Shown here one piece after another: positions 46,099 to 54,985 of a DNA stretch of 64,000 nt. The DNA lies in NCBI GenBank assembly GCA_963829485.1, contig CAWHIK010000004.1:372001-436000 (forward strand). Direction: 5' to 3'. The notes under the pieces are model-generated. The model saw only the letters and a program-made list of their open reading frames with translations, did not search any database and was not told where the DNA came from. The stretch comes from JBGPQJ01 sp963829485 (lineage in GTDB: Bacteria > Chloroflexota > Anaerolineae > Anaerolineales > Villigracilaceae). Both the position numbers and the translations under genes were made by a program. Each line of letters starts with the position of its first letter. Within the stretch, counting starts at the first letter, position 1.

Positions 46099-46923
46099 AT
46101 GTCAAAATTTAAAGACATCGTTCCAGCTCCCTTTTGTTTCAGCCAATCCTCTTTACAGGACTACACGGACTGTCCGCGTCGATTCGAATTGCGATACATT
46201 GATCAGATCCAATGGCCGGCAATTGAGACGGCTCCTGTATTGGAAAACGAACGACGCCAGATTGAAGGTCAGATTTTCCACCGGATGGTCCAACAGTACT
46301 TCATCGGATTGCCGGTGGAAAAGATCACACCCTTTGCTTCATCCGAAAACCTGATCAGGTGGTGGGAGAATTTCCTTGCCCAGCGGCTGGATTTCCCGGA
46401 ATATAAAATTTTCACGGAGCTGTCTCTTTCGACTCCGATTGGCAGTCATCGACTCATCGCGAAATTCGATCTTCTCGCAGTGAAAGTCGGAGAGCATGCG
46501 GTAATTTACGACTGGAAGACCTACCGCAGCAAACCAAAACGAAATTGGATTTTGGATCGCCTTCAAACGAAGGCCTATCTTTCTCTTATCCTTCGAACAG
46601 GTCAATCGGTTAACAACGGCGCATCCATCAATCCCGACCAGACTGAAATGGTCTACTGGTTTTCAGATTATCCGGACAAACCTGAGGTCATTAAGTTTGA
46701 CCATTTTCAGTTTGAACAAACATGGAATAATCTGGAAAACCTGGTCGGTGAGATCGATTCAAGGCAGAGTTTCCCAATGACGGAAAATGAAAAGCAATGC
46801 AGCTATTGCGTATACAGGTCTTATTGCGAACGTGGAATATCAGCTGGCGAAGAAGACAATATAGACGCCATCGATCAAACAATCGACATTGACTTTGATC
46901 AAATCCAGGAAATTGAGTTCTAA
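46099..46923 (+). CDS. PD-(D/E)XK nuclease with iron-sulfur cluster (AddB/Cas4-type)
   Basis: 274 residues, a free-standing RecB-family nuclease. Conserved H61, D124 (AKFD), D138-W-K140 and Q156 build the PD-(D/E)XK site. Cysteines C25, C234, C237 and C243 (CSYCVYRSYC) match the 4Fe-4S staple of AddB and Cas4. It lies 3 bp after the helicase and 4 bp before recJ. Inferred role: the cleaving subunit of a helicase-nuclease complex formed with the two upstream proteins. Confidence 0.87.
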   Translation: MSKFKDIVPAPFCFSQSSLQDYTDCPRRFELRYIDQIQWPAIETAPVLENERRQIEGQIFHRMVQQYFIGLPVEKITPFASSENLIRWWENFLAQRLDFPEYKIFTELSLSTPIGSHRLIAKFDLLAVKVGEHAVIYDWKTYRSKPKRNWILDRLQTKAYLSLILRTGQSVNNGASINPDQTEMVYWFSDYPDKPEVIKFDHFQFEQTWNNLENLVGEIDSRQSFPMTENEKQCSYCVYRSYCERGISAGEEDNIDAIDQTIDIDFDQIQEIEF

Positions 46924-46927
46924 CTTC

Positions 46928-49213
46928 ATGCGCTGGCTGGAACATCCCCAAGTTGAAACACCTGACTATCCACATGATCTTCATCCGTTAGTCAGGCGGA
47001 TATTAAATCGTAAGGGGTTTCCGACTACAGACGACCTTGATGCTTTTCTGAATCCGGATTTATACAAGCCGGCTCCAGGAACGGATATTCCTGGTTTGGC
47101 ATCCGCTGCTGAACGGATCGAGACAGCGATTAAGCGACAACAGGCTATCTGCGTATGGGGGGATTTTGATGCCGACGGGCAGACAGCGACGACGGTGCTC
47201 GTCCAGACCCTGCACGCGCTCGGGGCACAGGTCACATATCACATCCCGGTCAGAGCGGTGGAATCGCACGGCGTAAACATCCCCAACCTGGCAAAGGTGA
47301 TCGATCAAGGCGCACAGCTTATCGTGACCTGTGACACCGGTATTTCCGCTCACGATGCCGCGGATTATGCCCGGTATCGAAAAGTGGATTTTATTGTCAC
47401 CGACCACCACGATCTGCCGGAGTCGCTTCCGAACGCTTTTACTGTAGCCGACCCAAAGATGCTCCCACCCGAGCACCCGCTTGCAAACCTGGCAGGAGTA
47501 GGTGTTGCTTTCAAGCTGGCAGAGGAATTATTATCACGCCTGAATGGCAGCCTCCATCCCAATATGCTGTTGGACCTCGTCGCGTTGGGGATGGTCGCGG
47601 ATTTGGCTATTCTGACCCAGGATTCACGATATCTCGTTCAAAAAGGATTGGAACAGCTCAGGAAAACCGAAAGGCTCGGGCTGAAAGTCATGATGGAATT
47701 GTCAGACAGGCCATCGACAGCCATCACCGAAGGGGATATTGGTTTTGCCCTTGGACCGAGGTTGAATGCACTCGGCCGCCTGGCGGATGCCAACCCGGCA
47801 GTTGAACTGTTGACGACTTCCGATCCGATCCGCGCGCGTGTCCTGGCCACTCAACTGGAGGGGCTCAACGTTCAACGGAAGATGCTGTGCGATCAGGTTT
47901 TCAAGGCAGCTGAAGCGCAGCTCCACGAGAATCCATCCCAACTCGATGGACCCATTCTTGTCCTTGCTCACCCGAAATGGCCGGGAGGCGTGGTCGGAAT
48001 CGCCGCCAGTAAAATGGCAGCACGTTATGGGAAACCTGCCATCCTCTTTTCGTCTCCAGAAGGCGAACCGGCACGAGGATCCGCGCGCTCGATCGATGGA
48101 ATCAACATTACGGAAGCCATCACCCACCAAAAAGATATCCTGCTTGGGTTTGGCGGGCACCCCATGGCAGCCGGTCTATCTCTTGAGTCGGAAAAACTTC
48201 CGGAATTTCACCGGCGAATTTCCAAAGTTGTCCAGTCCATGTTGGATGAAAAAGGATTCGAAGAAGAAATCTTATTCATCGATGACTGGATTAACCTACC
48301 GGAAGCTGATTTACAGCTAGCGGATGGATTCGAAAAACTCTCACCCTTCGGTCCAGGGAATCGGAAACCCATCCTTGCTGTCCAAAATATAGAGATCAAA
48401 GAAAAAGCCATTATCGGAAAGAATAAAGACCATTTGAAAATTGTTATCGAAGATGGAAGCGGGAACCAAAGCGAAGTCTTCTGGTGGGATGGTGCTACCG
48501 AGGAATTACCTGAAGGCAGGTTCGACCTGGCATTATCCATACGCGCAAGCAACTGGAAAGGCGTTAAGCGAGTCCAGTTCGAATGGTATGACTTTCGGCT
48601 GAGCGAAACAAATCCAATTGAAATCAGACCCTCTAAAGTTGAAATCGTCGACTACCGCAACATTGAGAATAAACTGGAAATGCTCGAATCCCTCCCCAAA
48701 AACTCACTGATTTGGGCTGAGGGTCCGGATAAGAGCCAAGTAAACGGAAACGATCGGTTATCCATTTCGTCCGCGAGAAACCTGGTGGTGTGGACCACGC
48801 CTCCATCAACTTCTGTTTTCAGAAAGGTCCTGGAGGGGTCTCGGCCAGAAAAGGTCTACCTTTTTGCGGTGGATCCGGGCATGGATGAAAAGAACAATTT
48901 CCTGGAAAGGCTGGCAGGTTTATTGAAGTATGCCATCAGTCACAAAAATGGACTTACAACAATTCCTGAGTTGGCAGCCGCTTGTGCCCAAACTGACAGT
49001 GCCGTTGAAAGGGCTTTAGGTTGGTTAGTCATGAATGGCAAGATCGTTGTTGAATATCTGACCGAAGACAAGGTACGAACCACTCTCCCACTACGTAAAG
49101 CAGTCACACAAGATGCCCTGTCTGGAGCCATCGAAATCGAATTGTTACTGAGGGAGTCGTCAGCTTACAGACGTTACTTTTCCAGTGTAGACATAGCCTC
49201 ACTGCTTCCATAA
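46928..49213 (+). CDS. recJ: Single-strand 5'-3' exonuclease RecJ with C-terminal extension
   Basis: 761 residues. DHH motifs VWGDFDADG (76-84) and TDHHD (158-162), then the DHHA1 part (FGGHPMAAG) and an OB-fold region (SPFGPGNRKPILA). The last ~200 residues add an unusual domain ending in a winged-helix-like block (LTTIPELAAACAQTDSAVERALGWL). RecJ loads recombination intermediates, so its place after the helicase/nuclease genes is functionally consistent. ATG 46928 has no Shine-Dalgarno and lies 4 bp after the nuclease stop. Confidence 0.93.
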   Translation: MRWLEHPQVETPDYPHDLHPLVRRILNRKGFPTTDDLDAFLNPDLYKPAPGTDIPGLASAAERIETAIKRQQAICVWGDFDADGQTATTVLVQTLHALGAQVTYHIPVRAVESHGVNIPNLAKVIDQGAQLIVTCDTGISAHDAADYARYRKVDFIVTDHHDLPESLPNAFTVADPKMLPPEHPLANLAGVGVAFKLAEELLSRLNGSLHPNMLLDLVALGMVADLAILTQDSRYLVQKGLEQLRKTERLGLKVMMELSDRPSTAITEGDIGFALGPRLNALGRLADANPAVELLTTSDPIRARVLATQLEGLNVQRKMLCDQVFKAAEAQLHENPSQLDGPILVLAHPKWPGGVVGIAASKMAARYGKPAILFSSPEGEPARGSARSIDGINITEAITHQKDILLGFGGHPMAAGLSLESEKLPEFHRRISKVVQSMLDEKGFEEEILFIDDWINLPEADLQLADGFEKLSPFGPGNRKPILAVQNIEIKEKAIIGKNKDHLKIVIEDGSGNQSEVFWWDGATEELPEGRFDLALSIRASNWKGVKRVQFEWYDFRLSETNPIEIRPSKVEIVDYRNIENKLEMLESLPKNSLIWAEGPDKSQVNGNDRLSISSARNLVVWTTPPSTSVFRKVLEGSRPEKVYLFAVDPGMDEKNNFLERLAGLLKYAISHKNGLTTIPELAAACAQTDSAVERALGWLVMNGKIVVEYLTEDKVRTTLPLRKAVTQDALSGAIEIELLLRESSAYRRYFSSVDIASLLP

Positions 49214-49232
49214 AAATGATTACAATGTAATT

Positions 49233-49631
49233 ATGCCATTTGAAGAGATTCGCCACACAGCGGATTGTTCGATTCGCGTCTGGGCGCAGGACATGCCATC
49301 ACTGTTGTCCGAGGCTGCTCGGGGTATGAATTCAATATTAGGACTGCAGTTAAACGAGGCTCACCCTTACAATAAAGAAATCCATCTGACCGCTTTTGAT
49401 TATGAGAGTCTGATGGTCGCGTTTCTCTCCGAGTTAATCTACATGGTAGAACGGGATCAAATTGGTTTTGAAAATATTAGTATCGACCTCGATGACACAT
49501 CGTTGCATGCAACCTTGCAGGGCGCTCAAATCAATTCGATGGGAAAAACCATAAAAGCAGTAACCTTCCACAATTTAAAGATCATCAAAAGTGGCGATTT
49601 TCTTGAAGCTGTCTTGGTTTTTGATGTGTGA
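49233..49631 (+). CDS. Archease
   Basis: 132 residues of the archease family (HTADCSIRVWA, SLLSEAARGM, FLSELIYMVE, AVTFHNLKI), the activator of RtcB-type RNA ligases and tRNA modification enzymes. It precedes rtcB by 23 bp, the classic archease-RtcB pair. TACAAT at 49221-49226 ends 6 nt before the ATG, so an internal leaderless promoter is possible. Confidence 0.92.
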   Translation: MPFEEIRHTADCSIRVWAQDMPSLLSEAARGMNSILGLQLNEAHPYNKEIHLTAFDYESLMVAFLSELIYMVERDQIGFENISIDLDDTSLHATLQGAQINSMGKTIKAVTFHNLKIIKSGDFLEAVLVFDV

Positions 49632-49654
49632 TTTATTTAAACCGCTGAGACCCC

Positions 49655-51103
49655 ATGAAGATATCCGACTTAAACCGCATTAGTGATGTTGAATGGGAAA
49701 TACCCATTTCCTACCGAAAGGATATGAGAGTCCCTGTTCGTTTGTTCGCGACGCGTAAGTTGATCGAAGCCATCGTCGACGACAAATCACTCGAACAGGC
49801 GGTTAACGCAACGACGCTGCCAGGATTGGTCGGTGAAGTCGTGGTCATGCCGGATATGCACCAGGGATATGGCTTTCCAATAGGCGGGATTGCAGCGACT
49901 GAACTCCCTCAGGGCGTGATATCTCCCGGCGCGATCGGCTATGACATAAACTGCGGAGTCCAACTCCTTGCTTCCCGCTTGGAAATCGATTCGGCTCGGG
50001 ATGAAATCTTTACGCTCGCCACCCTGTTGAATCGCTACTGCCCGAGCGGGGTCGGCAGCAAGGGTATCGTCCGGGCGAACCTGCCCGAGTTGGACAGGAT
50101 ACTTCGCGAGGGAGCCGCGTGGGCACTCAAGAATGGTTTCGCAACCGAGACTGATCTTACGCGAACCGAAGAAGGCGGCGCCTTTGATGGAGCCAATCCC
50201 GGCAAGGTGAGTGAGCGTGCCAAGAAACGCGGACAGGATCAAATTGGGTCGCTCGGAGCGGGAAATCACTTCATCGAAGTGGATGTGGTGGAGAAAATTT
50301 ATGATCAACCATCCGCATCCACTATGGGATTGCACGAAGGGTGCCTGACAGTCCAAATCCATTGTGGATCGCGCGGTCTCGGGCACCAGGTCTGCACAGA
50401 TTACGTGCAGGAGTTCCAGGGTGCAGTACGGCGTTATGGGATCGACCTCCCCGATCGGGAACTTGTCTGCGCTCCTATGGACTCTCCCGAAGGACAAGCG
50501 TACCTCGGCGCGATGCGAGCTGCAGCAAATTTCGCTTTCGTTAACAGGCAGCTACTTGCTTTTTCAGCGCGGCGAGCTTTCGAAGAGACGTTTGCGGGAA
50601 AAGGCAGGGGTTGGGAACTTATCCAGGTGTACGATATTGCGCACAACATGGGCAAAATCGAGACCCACCATGTCCATGGTCAAGTGGTGAAAGTCTGCGT
50701 CCACCGTAAGGGAGCCACACGAGCCTTTGGACCGGGTTCTCCAGAACTGCCAGACGATTACCGGTCAATTGGGCAGCCTGTGTTGGTTCCGGGGAGCATG
50801 GGAACAGCGTCGTATGTTCTCGTCGGAACCGAATCAAGCATGACACGAGCTTGGGGGTCCTGCTGCCACGGCGCCGGCCGGCTGATGAGCAGACATCAAG
50901 CCAAGCATGAGATCCATGGCAATGAGCTGAGGAGGAACCTGGAGAATCGCGGGATTACGATCAAAGCGGGCAGCTTGCCGGGACTTGCGGAAGAAGCTCC
51001 GCAAGCATACAAGGATGTGGACGAGGTCGTCGATACAGTTTGTGCTGCTGGAATAGCGAGGAAAGTAGCCCGACTCGTCCCTGTTGCTGTTATCAAAGGC
51101 TGA
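49655..51103 (+). CDS. rtcB: RNA-splicing ligase RtcB
   Basis: 482 residues; GTP- and Mn-dependent ligation of RNA 2',3'-cyclic phosphate ends with 5'-OH ends. Metal and active-site motifs: MPDMHQGYGFPIGGIAA, SPGAIGYDINCGV (metal Cys), LGAGNHFIEVD, HCGSRGLGHQ, and the guanylylated histidine in SCCHGAGRLMSR. Length is normal. It works with the archease gene upstream, in RNA repair or tRNA splicing. Confidence 0.95.
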   Translation: MKISDLNRISDVEWEIPISYRKDMRVPVRLFATRKLIEAIVDDKSLEQAVNATTLPGLVGEVVVMPDMHQGYGFPIGGIAATELPQGVISPGAIGYDINCGVQLLASRLEIDSARDEIFTLATLLNRYCPSGVGSKGIVRANLPELDRILREGAAWALKNGFATETDLTRTEEGGAFDGANPGKVSERAKKRGQDQIGSLGAGNHFIEVDVVEKIYDQPSASTMGLHEGCLTVQIHCGSRGLGHQVCTDYVQEFQGAVRRYGIDLPDRELVCAPMDSPEGQAYLGAMRAAANFAFVNRQLLAFSARRAFEETFAGKGRGWELIQVYDIAHNMGKIETHHVHGQVVKVCVHRKGATRAFGPGSPELPDDYRSIGQPVLVPGSMGTASYVLVGTESSMTRAWGSCCHGAGRLMSRHQAKHEIHGNELRRNLENRGITIKAGSLPGLAEEAPQAYKDVDEVVDTVCAAGIARKVARLVPVAVIKG

Positions 51104-51219
51104 ATTTTTCCTGAGGAGAACTATCCACTGCTGCCAAGCAGCATAAAACGGTCGTACTCGTCAGATCAATACACAGTTTACTTAAGCAACAAAATACTAT
51201 GGGAATTTGGTAATTTGAA

Positions 51220-51251
51220 AAACCCGGACAACCTGTAGGTTGTCCGGGTTT
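51220..51251 (-). terminator. Rho-independent terminator after glnQ
   Basis: A perfect 14-bp stem (AACCCGGACAACC / GGTTGTCCGGGTT plus one A/T pair) with a 4-nt loop; on the minus strand it is followed by T-rich sequence, directly after the stop at 51253. It may also stop rtcB transcripts. Confidence 0.9.
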
Positions 51252-51252
51252 G

Positions 51253-51999
51253 TTAATGAGTAAGTATTTGGGACAGGAATAATTTCGTCCGTTCTTCTTT
51301 GGGACTTCTAAAAATCTCTTCCGGGGTGCCGCTTTCAACGATCAAACCCTGGTCGAAAAAATACATCCGTTTGGCGACTGCTTTAGCAAAGCCCATTTCG
51401 TGTGTGACCACCAGCATGGTCATCCCGCTTCTTGCCAATTCGATCATCACATCGAGTACTTCTTTGATCATTTCCGGGTCCAGCGCGGACGTCGGTTCGT
51501 CAAATAGCATAATCTTTGGCTGCATAGCTAAAGCGCGTGCGATAGCCACCCGCTGCTGCTGCCCGCCCGATAAGTGACCGGGATATTTTTTCGCCTGCTC
51601 GGGAATTCCAACCCGATTCAACAACTGAAGAGCCACCTCCTCAGCTTTTTCCTTGTCCCATTTTCGGACTTGAATGGGCGCAAGGGTGATATTTTCCATC
51701 ACAGTCAGGTGCGGGAACAAGTTGAATTGCTGGAAAACCATTCCTGTTTCCATCCGGATCGCTTCGATATTCCTCATATCGCTGGTTAGTTCGATGCCGT
51801 CCACAACAATTTGCCCCTTTTGATGTTCTTCGAGGCGGTTGAGTGTGCGAATGAATGTGGATTTTCCCGATCCGGAGGGGCCGAAGATTACTATGACTTC
51901 ACCCTTTTCGACATCCATATCCACACCCTTTAAGGCATGGAAATGTCCGTACCATTTCTCAACACCGCGGCACTTGATTATGAGGTCGCTTTCGGACAT
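51253..51999 (-). CDS. glnQ: Polar amino-acid ABC transporter ATP-binding protein
   Basis: 248 residues, PAAT-type ATPase. Walker A GPSGSGKST (40-48), Q-loop QQFNLFPH, signature LSGGQQQR, Walker B IMLFDEPTSALDPE, H-loop VVTHEMGFA. The permease and binding protein are not adjacent, which is unusual. AAGGAGAG precedes the ATG and an extended -10 lies upstream. Confidence 0.93.
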   Translation of the reverse strand: MSESDLIIKCRGVEKWYGHFHALKGVDMDVEKGEVIVIFGPSGSGKSTFIRTLNRLEEHQKGQIVVDGIELTSDMRNIEAIRMETGMVFQQFNLFPHLTVMENITLAPIQVRKWDKEKAEEVALQLLNRVGIPEQAKKYPGHLSGGQQQRVAIARALAMQPKIMLFDEPTSALDPEMIKEVLDVMIELARSGMTMLVVTHEMGFAKAVAKRMYFFDQGLIVESGTPEEIFRSPKEERTKLFLSQILTH

Positions 52000-52026
52000 G
52001 AATGCTCTCCTTAGAAATCACATTCA

Positions 52027-52032
52027 ATTATA
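52027..52032 (-). promoter_or_regulatory. Extended -10 of glnQ
   Basis: TGC-TATAAT on the minus strand, 28 bp before the glnQ ATG; the -35 is weak. Confidence 0.55.
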
Positions 52033-52042
52033 GCAGATGAAC

Positions 52043-52549
52043 TTATTCATCCGGTATGCTGATTTTCCCAACACGGGCGTATGCTAATTCCAAAAGACTG
52101 GCAACGGGGATCTTAATATTCAATCCCCTTTGACCTCCTGAAACATGAATGGACTCATATTCTTTGGCAGCCTCATCCACAATGACCTGGAATCCTTTGT
52201 TGATTAAAGCCAGGGGTGAAATCCCTCCTGCTTGAAGTCCTGTTATTTGCTCCGCCTCTTTCTCGGTGGGGAGAAGGATTTTCTTTTCATTGAGTTCCCT
52301 TGCCACCATTTTTAAATCGACACTATGGTTCCCGGGTATGACAGCAAGGATGGGTTTTTTCCTGCCAGGGACGGATTTACTTCCTTCCTGTTGGCGGGAT
52401 AACACAACGGTCTTAAACACGATTTCAATGGGGACTTGGAGGAAATCCGCGGTCTCGGCAGCTCCCAGTTTCTCTTCAGGCGTGTCGAAGGCTGTATACG
52501 GAATTTTTTTAGCATCCAACATTCGGGTTACATTATTAACGGTTGGCAT
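52043..52549 (-). CDS. ybaK: Cys-tRNA(Pro)/Cys-tRNA(Cys) deacylase, YbaK/EbsC type
   Basis: 168 residues of the YbaK/EbsC editing family, which hydrolyses mischarged aminoacyl-tRNA. Motifs: FKTVVL with the Lys of the active site, VDLKMVARELNEKK, GISPLA and VSGGQRGLNI. ATG 52549 has GGAG upstream; 18 extra in-frame codons upstream are not supported. Its substrate is a class inference. Confidence 0.9.
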   Translation of the reverse strand: MPTVNNVTRMLDAKKIPYTAFDTPEEKLGAAETADFLQVPIEIVFKTVVLSRQQEGSKSVPGRKKPILAVIPGNHSVDLKMVARELNEKKILLPTEKEAEQITGLQAGGISPLALINKGFQVIVDEAAKEYESIHVSGGQRGLNIKIPVASLLELAYARVGKISIPDE

Positions 52550-52648
52550 AATCCACTCCAGCTGAATTATAATGCCGCAAATCTTCTCCAGCCGACATTG
52601 CACTAATAACGCTAGAAAGGCATGGAGAGATGTAAAATAGTGTACTAC

Positions 52649-54907
52649 ATGAAGAAAACTGCTGAGGCGCCTGTTGGAATCCAGTCACTGCTGGATAATC
52701 TTCCTCCTGATTACAACCTTATGGATCGGGAAATGTTGATACGCGCCTACCAAGCTTCTAAATCTGCTCATGAAGGACAAAAACGCGCATCAGGCGAACC
52801 CTACATCAATCATTGCGTCGCAGTCGCGGCCATCCTTGCGGAAATGCATGTCCCGCCAGAAGTCATCGCTGCGGGATTGCTGCACGATACAGTCGAGGAC
52901 ACCAGACTGAGCCTGAGCGATATCCGCAGGGATTTTGGAGAAACCGTAGCCAAGCTTGTGGATGGGGTGACGAAGCTTTCCAACCTGCCGCGTGTCTCGC
53001 GTGGCGACCAGCATGAAGGTGAAAATGGGGAAAACCACAAGCTGGAGGATCTTTCGCCGGAACAGGTATCCAAGAGGAAAAAGGAACTGGCAACCGAGAC
53101 CCTGCGAAAAACATTCCTGGCCATGGGCGAGGACGTCCGCGTCGTGCTGATCAAACTGGCTGACCGACTCCATAACATGCGGACATTGAGCTACACAAAA
53201 CCTGATAAACAAAAACGAATTGCACAGGAGACCTTGGATATTTTTGCCCCACTCGCCAATCGCCTTGGTATCTGGCAGATGAAATGGGAATTGGAAGACC
53301 TCGGTTTCCGCTATGTCAATCCTGAAAAATACAAGGAGATTGCAGAGCAGCTTGCGGAACGCAGAGATACCCGCGAACAACAGATGGAGGAGATCGTCTC
53401 CAGCATAGAAAAATTGCTTGCCCAAAGCCACATCAAGGGTGAAGTCTCCGGTCGGCCAAAACATATCTACTCGATTTTCCGGAAAATGCAGGTAAAGGCA
53501 AAATCCTTCGAAATGGTCCGTGACGTACGAGCCGTTCGAGTGATCGTTCCGGATGTGTCTTCGTGTTATATCACCCTCGGAATCGTACATTCCCGGTGGA
53601 GACCCATCCCCTCGGAATTCGATGATTACATCGCGGCCCCTAAAGACAATTTCTATCAATCGCTCCATACCGCTGTTATCTTCGATGATGGAAAACCGCT
53701 GGAGGTTCAGATCCGTACCGCTGAGATGCACCAGAATGCGGAGTACGGCATTGCCGCCCATTGGCGTTACAAGGAAGGCGGGAAACCTGTCGAGGAGGCT
53801 TACGAACAGCGCATCCTATGGTTGAGAAGGATGATGGAATGGCGGCAGGACGTGGACGATGCCCAGGAATTCGTCGATGGAATGAAGACCGACGTGTTCC
53901 AGGATCGTGTCTATGTGTTCACGCCCCGCGGCGACATCATCGACCTCCCAGCCGGTTCAACGCCCATCGACTTTGCTTACCATGTTCACACAGATGTCGG
54001 GCATCACTGCCGGGGAGCGAAAATCTCCGGGAAGCTCGTCCCGCTGGATCATGTCTTACACACTGGAGATCAGGTCGAAATCCTCACCGCCAAACAGGGC
54101 GGTCCAAGCCGGGATTGGCTGAATCCATCCCTTGGGTTGGTCCGGACTCAACGCGCCAGATCAAAAATCAAAGCCTGGTTCAAGAAACAGGATCGCGATC
54201 AGAATATCTCTCAAGGTCGAGACTTGCTCATGCGCGAACTCCAACGTTTGGGCTTGAGCGAAATCAACCTCGAGGACATGGCACGCGAATTGGAGTTTAG
54301 ATCCCCGGAGGAAATGTTCGAAGCCATCGGGTGCGGCGATATCACAACCGGGAGGATATTCAACAAGCTTTCAGACCGCTACATCCCCGTGATCGAGCAG
54401 GAAGATATCATCCCTGTCTCCGCTCCTAAAAGCGAAGCGGCTTCATCGGAAGCGGTTAAGGTACTCGGACTTAAAGGGCTGCTCACAGCCATGGCCAAAT
54501 GCTGCAACCCAGCACCGGGTGACCCAATCGTCGGCTATATCACTCGCGGACGAGGCGCAACCGTTCACCGGCAGGACTGCCCCAATGTCCTTCACATGAC
54601 GATGAATGACCGGGACCGGCTGGTGCGAGTCACCTGGGGGGAGCATATCAACACTTATCCAGTACCCATTCGGATTTCCGCTTATGACCGGCATGGACTG
54701 ATGGGAGACATCTCCAACCTGCTCGTGAATGAAGGGGTGAATATTGTGGATGTGAATGTGCACATCGATCGCGACAGTATCCATGCGGACGTAGCAGACA
54801 TGCGCCTTGTCGTGGAGATCAAAGACCTCGAGCAACTCAGCCGGCTTCTGACCAAGATCGAGAATCTCCCGAATGTTATGGAAGCGCAACGCCTGCGCGG
54901 GGGATGA
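52649..54907 (+). CDS. Bifunctional (p)ppGpp synthetase/hydrolase, RSH family
   Basis: 752 residues in the Rel/SpoT layout: HD hydrolase (H54, HDTVEDT 79-85), synthetase (VRDVRAVRVIV, IAAPKDNFYQSLHT, EVQIRTAEMHQNAEYGIAAHW), TGS (VFTPRGDIIDLPAGSTPIDFA) and a C-terminal ACT domain with a CCNPAPGD zinc-finger-type block before it. Hydrolase motifs are intact, so it should both make and break the alarmone. ATG 52649 is favoured over 52622, where GAAAGG is too close; neither start is certain. Confidence 0.94.
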   Translation: MKKTAEAPVGIQSLLDNLPPDYNLMDREMLIRAYQASKSAHEGQKRASGEPYINHCVAVAAILAEMHVPPEVIAAGLLHDTVEDTRLSLSDIRRDFGETVAKLVDGVTKLSNLPRVSRGDQHEGENGENHKLEDLSPEQVSKRKKELATETLRKTFLAMGEDVRVVLIKLADRLHNMRTLSYTKPDKQKRIAQETLDIFAPLANRLGIWQMKWELEDLGFRYVNPEKYKEIAEQLAERRDTREQQMEEIVSSIEKLLAQSHIKGEVSGRPKHIYSIFRKMQVKAKSFEMVRDVRAVRVIVPDVSSCYITLGIVHSRWRPIPSEFDDYIAAPKDNFYQSLHTAVIFDDGKPLEVQIRTAEMHQNAEYGIAAHWRYKEGGKPVEEAYEQRILWLRRMMEWRQDVDDAQEFVDGMKTDVFQDRVYVFTPRGDIIDLPAGSTPIDFAYHVHTDVGHHCRGAKISGKLVPLDHVLHTGDQVEILTAKQGGPSRDWLNPSLGLVRTQRARSKIKAWFKKQDRDQNISQGRDLLMRELQRLGLSEINLEDMARELEFRSPEEMFEAIGCGDITTGRIFNKLSDRYIPVIEQEDIIPVSAPKSEAASSEAVKVLGLKGLLTAMAKCCNPAPGDPIVGYITRGRGATVHRQDCPNVLHMTMNDRDRLVRVTWGEHINTYPVPIRISAYDRHGLMGDISNLLVNEGVNIVDVNVHIDRDSIHADVADMRLVVEIKDLEQLSRLLTKIENLPNVMEAQRLRGG

Positions 54908-54948
54908 AATTCGGGCTTTGATCATCGTGTTCATTTGGGGATAAATGG

Positions 54949-54954
54949 TATAAT
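54949..54954 (+). promoter_or_regulatory. Extended -10 upstream of moeA
   Basis: TGG-TATAAT; the start would be near 54961. The -35 is not clear. Confidence 0.5.
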
Positions 54955-54985
54955 CTCGGCGCTTTTTCAGGTATAAGGCACCCAA

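Noticed and set aside
49787..50497. A 236-residue minus-strand frame opposite rtcB
   Set aside because: No domain features, and it lies fully inside rtcB motifs.
51121..51160. A possible rtcB terminator around CTGCTGCCAAGCAGC
   Set aside because: The stem is only about 5 bp and lacks a T run.
52790..53761. A 323-residue open frame on the minus strand opposite the RSH gene
   Set aside because: It is antisense to strongly conserved RSH domains, has no recognisable motif and no Shine-Dalgarno; it is a shadow of codon bias.
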